A DNA stretch of 64,000 nucleotides from positions 30,437,001 to 30,501,000 of the forward strand of contig JAZBRS010000023.1 of assembly GCA_037176725.1 (NCBI GenBank), given 5' to 3'. The stretch's first letter is position 1. Each line of letters begins with the position of its first letter. This DNA is from Posidonia oceanica (lineage: Eukaryota > Streptophyta > Magnoliopsida > Alismatales > Posidoniaceae). The notes under the pieces were generated by a model. It was not told the DNA's origin and searched no databases. It saw only the letters and a program-made list of their open reading frames with translations. Position numbers and translations under genes: made by a program. Below are positions 58,433 to 64,000 of the stretch, in pieces.

Positions 58433-59528
58433 GGGGTGAATAAAGATTATATGTATAAGAGGTTATGATTTATTAATTTTAAATCTTATCAACTTTATCT
58501 TAATTTGATCTATAAAGGAAAATGCATACATAGAAAGAAGAAGAGAGATAATGAACAATCAACACAATAATTTATAGTGGTTCGGCCAAATCCCGACCTA
58601 GTCCACTCTCTCAAAATCACCTTGAGATTTCCTTAATCTTTAAACCAAAAGATTACTTACTTGTTTGTTGAATGTTCCTTTCAACAAAGCCTTGCAACGT
58701 CCCGTTGCCCCTTCTCCAATCCGGAGAAAACAATCCTTGCTTGTAGTGTAAGATTACGGAACGCATTCTCTTTTTGTCAAGCTCTGAAGCAGAGGTTTGA
58801 CGTAGTAGCTTGAGGTGGCTTGGAAAGCTCTTGAAGATGGAAATGTAGCTCTTTGTACTTGTATGAAGTCAAGTATGTGTGTAGTATCAAGGTCTGTCCT
58901 TAGAGGTCCAATAGGAGTCCTTTTTATAGGCAAAATTCCAACACAAATGTGTCTCTAACGATTAGAAAATCTTCTCCAACGTTCTAAAACGGTTAGTTGA
59001 ACGGAACGTCGAAATTTAACGGAACGCCGTTTGATTATACAGCTTTTCCAACTCACGACCAAAACAGAGCGCCGTTCTGGACCGAAGTGCCGTTTTGAGT
59101 TTCTCTTCAATGGGGTGCCGTTTTGGCACGATTCTTCTTTTCTTTGTTACAGCTCTATTCGGCCCATTACTATTGAGCCCAATCTCAGAACGGAGTGCCG
59201 TTCTAAAACGGTGTGCCATTTATGGTCTTTGAAGCACAATCTATTCAGATATCTTATATACCTAATTTTTATACAATCGATCTATCTCATAAGACCTTTT
59301 GACAGTTTTATAAACTTTTGCAATCAATCATAAATAAATTTATAACATTTATACTCAGATTGAACATACACTGCTTTTCTATTCTTCAGTCTATATTTCA
59401 GTCTTCTTTGATGCTTTGAGTATCATGGTAAAACATGCTATATCAATCTCAAATAACCATGTTAAGCATATAATATTATATCACATATATCATCAAAACA
59501 CAATATATATTTAGAGTATTTTCCAACA
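58433..59528 (-). repeat. 3' LTR of the Sirevirus-like element (left end approximate)
   Basis: On the minus strand it starts TGTTGGAAAATACTC at 59528, directly after a polypurine tract. The left end is uncertain because of the neighbouring tandem copies. It includes 'gtggttcggccaaa' (plus strand), often found in such LTRs, and a set of short palindromes (58985-59225) built on AACGG...CCGTT. Confidence 0.65.
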
Positions 59529-59545
59529 ATCTCTCCCTTTTTGAC
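59529..59545 (-). other. Polypurine tract beside the 3' LTR
   Basis: The minus strand reads AAAAAGGGAGAGAT directly before TGTTGG. Similar tracts, GGGGGAG at about 59571 and AAAGAAAGGGGGAGAA at about 59700-59720, lie further upstream. Repeated polypurine tracts near the 3' LTR are a Sirevirus hallmark. Confidence 0.72.
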
Positions 59546-60195
59546 GATGACAAAAATAACATCTTATATGCTCCCCCTATCAATATGCATACTGAAATAT
59601 TTTAAATATACCAAATTATATGTTCCTTCTATAGTATACTGTAAGAATTAAAATTAATCCCACAAGTATTTCATAGCATTCCATAGCATATCCATAATTC
59701 TCCCCCTTTCTTTTTGTCATAAACAAAAATAGGCATACCACAGATACCAAAATTAATTAATTTTAGAGCCTTAGTCATAGAAATTTAAATGTAAGTGATA
59801 AAAATACCATCATATGTGTATAGGCACCCAATATTACATAGATATATGTATGTATTTTTAGATATACAAGCTAAGAGAATGTTCAAACAGAACAACTCAT
59901 GATGGACAAGATTTATGTAACTCCACCTTACTTCAAGCTTATATTGCTAATTTAAGAAATCCAAAATACCATTATACAAATTTTACAAAGTACTACCCGT
60001 TTGTTTCCATAATCAATAAGCAAGAATAACAAATGGAAATTCGTATTCGTCATATACAGTAATATGGTGTATTCATTTAAGAATAGTCACGAAATAACTG
60101 ATAAGATCAAATTTCATAAAGCATTCAAAGTTCCAATATTACAAAACCATCCAAATACAAGAAAAAAATTATATCAAATGAAACATTGATAAATC
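59546..60195 (-). other. Untranslated region with repeated polypurine tracts
   Basis: This is AT-rich sequence between the third ORF and the 3' LTR with the polypurine tracts described above. No gene is present. Confidence 0.5.
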
Positions 60196-61308
60196 CTATT
60201 CGTTCGGGGGAAATCTACCACGTAGATATCCCATCAGATCATCCACTTTTCTCTCAGTTTCAGCTGATCGGCGGGAGGATTCAAAGTGATATTCATCCAT
60301 CTTCCGCTCCATTTTTGTAGACCGACGAGAGGACTTAAGGTGATATTCGTCTAACCTTGTAGACATAGACTCGATTTGTTTCTGAAGAATCTTAAATTGT
60401 TCTTTCGAAATTCTATCGTCTTCAAATTCCTCGGAACTGGATTCCTCAGAGGCTTGAGAAGATGAGGGACGGACATTTTTAAGTGCCTTTGCACGTTCAA
60501 ATGCTTATTCGATCTTGGAGACAACAGCTGTTCCCAAGGATTTTGCTTTTGCAGCAAGGTCGGATTGGTTGGATAAGGGAACATCAAAATGCTCAAAGAG
60601 GTAAGTTAGGCAAGGGCCATAAAAAAGTTTGGTTTTTATGTGGGTCATGTTATGAATCAAAAGTTTGGCCCAATTAATCATAACTCTATTGGTGATAGCA
60701 TAAACTGCCTTGCAACATAGGTCACTAAGTTCATCATGATGTCTTTTCTTTTGAACTACAATTGCAGCTAAGATGTAAGCGATTAACCTAGATTGCTTGT
60801 TTAATTGATTAAGTCTATTTGGTTTAAATGCACTTCTTTTATTTTGTGAAATGGACTTGTTTACATCTTGATAATTCCAACCTAGTTCTTCAAATGACAA
60901 TGAGAGATCTATACCAGTGGAAGGAATTTTAAAAACTTATCCTAGTAAAACATCATCAAAAGGCATTTTTATACCTAATAGATACGATTCACATGCATAT
61001 TCAGAGGAAGATAAATTAGCATAGAATTGGGCAACTAATTGAAGGTAATATTTCGGGTCACATGTGGACGCTAGAAAGGGGACAAGATTTTGAAATTGAA
61101 AAAGGAGTTCAATGGATGGAAGTTCATGAACTAATACCCTTCTTCCTGTGAGAACTTCTCAGTTAGCATAATGGCTGTGATGTAGCTTGGCCGCTTCATC
61201 GTCGACGAAGTTGAAGAACTGTGTAATGTTTTCATCAGAGGAAGAGGATGCGGTGGCCGGAGCTTGTTTTCGTTTGGGACGAGTTGCCGACATCTTTTTG
61301 GACGCCAT
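60196..61308 (-). pseudogene. Third ORF after pol of the Sirevirus-like element
   Basis: One frame of 371 codons runs from Met at 61308 to a stop at 60196, broken by about three in-frame stops. It contains MSFEELGWNYQDVNKS, LIAYILAAIVVQKKRHHDE, CCKAVYAITNRVMINWAKL and, near the end, a coiled-coil-like part with RLDEYHLKSS. The middle resembles the plant 'putative transposon protein' family by memory. Its place after pol is where some Sireviruses carry an env-like gene. Membrane segments are not evident, so I do not call it env. Confidence 0.55.
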
Positions 61309-61459
61309 TGAGAGAAGGAGGCCGGAGGAGAGGAGGTCTCAAGAGATGTGAGGCTCTTGTGAGGAGATTTTAGGAGGTAGGAGAGGGTTGAAGGTCGGTG
61401 GAAGGTTTGAGGTTTGAAGGTCGGGTTTAGGGTTTGAGAAATAATGAGAGTCATTGGGT

Positions 61460-61870
61460 TGAAATCTCTAGTTTATAACACATTTTGCGGCAAAAACGGT
61501 ACGCCGTTTTTGAACGGAGTTCCGTTTTAAATATTAAAACAAATCAAGTAGAGCAGGATTGGAGCTCCGATACATACCGGCGCTCTGTGTTAGGGAAAAA
61601 TGGGGTGCCATTTTTCACCGGCGTTCCGGATTAGGGAATTTCAAGGTGTTGTTTTTAGCCGGTGTTCCGGATCAGGGAATTTCGGGACGCCGTTTTCCAC
61701 CGGTGCTCCGTGTTAGGGTGCCGTTTTTCATCGACGCTCCGGATCAGGGAATTTCGGGACGCCGTTTTACACCGGTGTTCCGTATAATTCCAGGTAAAAA
61801 AAATATAAACTTCAATACTGTAGAAACGGAGTGTCGTTTTTACACCGGAGTTCTGAAATAGAGTTTTGAA
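61460..61870 (-). repeat. Tandem repeats with short hairpins between pol and the third ORF
   Basis: Units of about 50-60 bp carry 'ggatcagggaatttcggga' followed by CGCCGTTTT (plus strand) and recur at about 61610-61775. AAAACGGTACGCCGTTTT near 61494 is a palindrome with a 7-bp stem. The sequence is related to the palindromes of the LTR. Confidence 0.7.
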
Positions 61871-61877
61871 AAAGAAT

Positions 61878-62636
61878 TTACATAGTATCTCCAATCTTGC
61901 TTATTCCTAAATCCCTTCTAATTTTTACAAATTGGGATTCTTCTAAGGGTTTAGTAAATATATCAGCTAATTGGTCCTTAGTTGAAATAAATTCCAATTT
62001 TATATCATTTTTTGTAATATAATCTCTTAAGAAATGATGTCTTACTTCAATATGTTTTTTTCTTGAGTGATGTACTGGATTTTTGGATAAATTTATAGCA
62101 CTTGTGTTATCACAAAATATTGGTGTGTTTTCAAATAATAGTTTGTAATCTTTTAGTGTTTGTTGCATCCAAAGAACTTGAGCACAACAACATCCAGCTG
62201 CTATATACTCAGCTTCAGTGGTGGACAAAGCAACACTATTTTGCTTTTTGCAAAACCAAGATACTAGAGAGTGTCCTAAAAATTAACATGTGCCACTAGT
62301 GCTCTTCCTATCAGTCTTACATCCCGCATAGTCTGCATCACTATATGCAGTTAGGTCTAGGTTTGAGTTTTTGGAATAATAGAGTCCATAATCCCTAGAT
62401 CCTTGGAAATATTTGAGAATTCTTTTTACTGCTGTTAAATGTGATTCCATGGGAGATGCTTGGAATCTGGCACATAGACACACACTAAACATTATGTCTA
62501 GCCTACTTGCAGTTAAATAGAGCAGGGATCCTATCATCCTTCCATATAGTTTTTGATCTACTTTTATTCCAGTTTCATCATTATCAAGTCTACATGAAGT
62601 GCTTATAGGAGTTTTGGCAACATTGGAATTCTTCAT
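61878..62636 (-). pseudogene. RNase H of the Sirevirus-like element
   Basis: GSLLYLTASRLDIMFSVCLC is followed by YSDADYAGCKTDRKSTSGTC, then a stop at 62283. The open stretch 62228-61878 has STTEAEYIAAG, FCDNTSAINLSKNP and LADIFTKPLEES. Frame is the same throughout. It is typical of the copia Pol end in Sireviruses. Confidence 0.85.
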
Positions 62637-63134
62637 GCCAAATTTCTTTAGAAGTTCATTTGTATATTTTTCTTGATTTATAAATATCTCATTATTAGTT
62701 TGTTTTATTTGTAATCCTAAAAAGAATGTTAGTTATCTCATCATGCTCATTTGAAATTCTTTTTGCATGCTTTCAGAAAATTGTTCACATAGTTTTTCGT
62801 TTGTAGATCCAAAGATTATGTCATCTATATAATTTTGAGCAATCAAAATTTCATTGTTTACATTCTTGATAAACAATGTTATATCTACAATTCCAATTGA
62901 AAAGCCATCATCTATTAGGAACTTCTTAAGCCTATCATACCAAGTTCTAGGAACTTGCTTAAGTCCATATAAGGCTTTATTGAGTTTGAATACATGATCT
63001 AGATTTTGTTCATTTTCAAACCCTGGAGGTTGCTTGACATAGACTTCTTCTTCAATAATTCCATTCAAGAATGCACTTTTTACATCCATTTGGAATAATT
63101 TAAAATCTCTATGACATGTAAAAGCTAAAAGCAT
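62637..63134 (-). pseudogene. Reverse transcriptase of the Sirevirus-like element
   Basis: FKLFQMDVKSAFLNGIIEEE, KALYGLKQVPRTWYDRL and the catalytic YIDDIIFGST (about 62810-62840) are seen. A stop lies at about 62733, and a frameshift at about 63135-63146 separates it from the upstream part. Confidence 0.87.
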
Positions 63135-63145
63135 TCTAATAGATT

Positions 63146-64000
63146 CTAACCTTGCAATTGGACATAAGTCTCATCAAAATATATATCTTCTTGTTGGTTA
63201 TAACATTGGGCAACTAACCTAACCTTATTTTTAATGACATTACCTGATTCATCTAGCTTATTTCTAAAAATCCATTTTGTTCCTATTATTTGCTGATTTT
63301 CAGGTTTGGGAACTAATTTCCATACATTGTTTCTAGTAAATTGATTTAGTTCATCGTGCATAGCTATAGTCCAATATTCATCATTGCAAGCTTCTTGAAT
63401 ATTTTTGGGCTCTATGGAAGACATAAAGGCATATGCTGCACATTCAAGATCAACTTTGGATATTGTTAAGACACATTTGGAAACCTCACCAATGATGAGA
63501 TTCTTGGGATGACTAGTGGCATATTGCCAAGACTTAGTTAGATTTTCATCTTTTGTAGTGTTGACAGTTGTGTTTTCTATATTTTGTAGTTCTTCGTCAT
63601 TTTCTATATGTATTATCTGATTCTTATTTTCATCAAAGTTAATGTGTAAAGAATCTTCTATAATTAAAGTTCTTTTGTTATAAACTCTATATGCCTTGTT
63701 TCTTGAAGAATATCCAATAAAGATTGCCTCATTAGATTTGGAATCAAATTTATCAATATTATCTTTGGTGTTTAAGATAAAGTACTTGCACCCAAAAACC
63801 TTGAAATAAGAAATTCGAGGAGTATTTCCAAACCATAATTCATAAGGAGTTTTGTTTAAAATAGGACGAAGTAAAACACGATTCAAAATATAGCATGCAG
63901 TGTTGACTGCTTCGGCCTAGAAATGCTTAGGCAAATCATTTTCGCAAAGCATGGCTCTGGTCATTTCTTGAAGTGTTCTATTTTTTCTTTCAACTACTCC
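63146..64000 (-). pseudogene. Integrase end and RT start, cut by the window edge
   Basis: PYELWFGNTPRISYFKVFGC and FIGYSSRNKAYRVYNKRTL mark the C-terminal part of a copia integrase. HDELNQFTRNNVWKLVPKP and GTKWIFRNKLDESG mark the start of RT in the same frame. A stop near 63915 lies upstream of the integrase end, and the rest is outside the window. Confidence 0.82.

Noticed and set aside
61131..61454. Minus-strand frame upstream of the third ORF
   Set aside because: It is in a different frame from the ORF that carries recognisable sequence, overlaps the repeats and has low-complexity Ser/Pro content.
1..64000. tRNA, rRNA or CRISPR features
   Set aside because: No cloverleaf with both conserved boxes apart from the SINE, no rRNA-like sequence, and the regular repeats are tandem without unique spacers.

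Overview
The window is nuclear DNA of a flowering plant. It holds two intron-bearing plant genes, a D-type cyclin and a 14-3-3 protein, with GT-AG introns. Around them lie plant-specific LTR-retrotransposon lineages (Tat/Ogre-like Ty3/gypsy, Sirevirus-like and other Ty1/copia), a SINE and DNA-transposon remnants. The species cannot be told from the sequence. Most of the window is mobile-element DNA, and nearly all of its coding regions are broken by stops, frameshifts or nested insertions.

Layout. From 1 to 28490 lie two Tat/Ogre-like copies, both on the minus strand. Copy 1 (1-14560; its 3' end lies beyond the left edge) has gag, protease, G-patch, RT and RNase H. It also has a tRNA-primer site at 8516-8533 and an unusually long 5' LTR region. 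Copy 2 (about 14561-28490) has an integrase-to-gag order read leftwards, has lost its 5' end, and is split by a 1844-bp solo LTR of a related element (24213-26056). Its 3' region carries an extra degenerate ORF and arrays of short hairpins. Next come the intact D-type cyclin gene (29014-30717, minus, six coding exons) and a non-autonomous hAT element with a perfect 8-bp target duplication (31257-32104). A Ty1/copia element follows (34125-43096), split by a 3.1-kb chromovirus-type solo LTR (36111-39219). A TIR-bounded element at about 43391-44768 carries a fragment of tubulin-folding cofactor C.

The 14-3-3 gene (46106-55420, minus, four coding exons) looks intact. A second copia element with 140-bp LTRs (46758-51343) sits in its intron 2. 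A tRNA-derived SINE and a small inverted-repeat element sit in intron 1. The right edge (about 58400-64000) is the 3' part of a minus-strand Sirevirus-like element: 3' LTR, repeated polypurine tracts, a third ORF after pol, and RNase H, RT and integrase remnants.

The two host genes are the only loci that look functional. The most unusual structure is the hairpin-repeat array at about 15350-16500, where different repeat types keep the same palindrome through paired changes in both arms.
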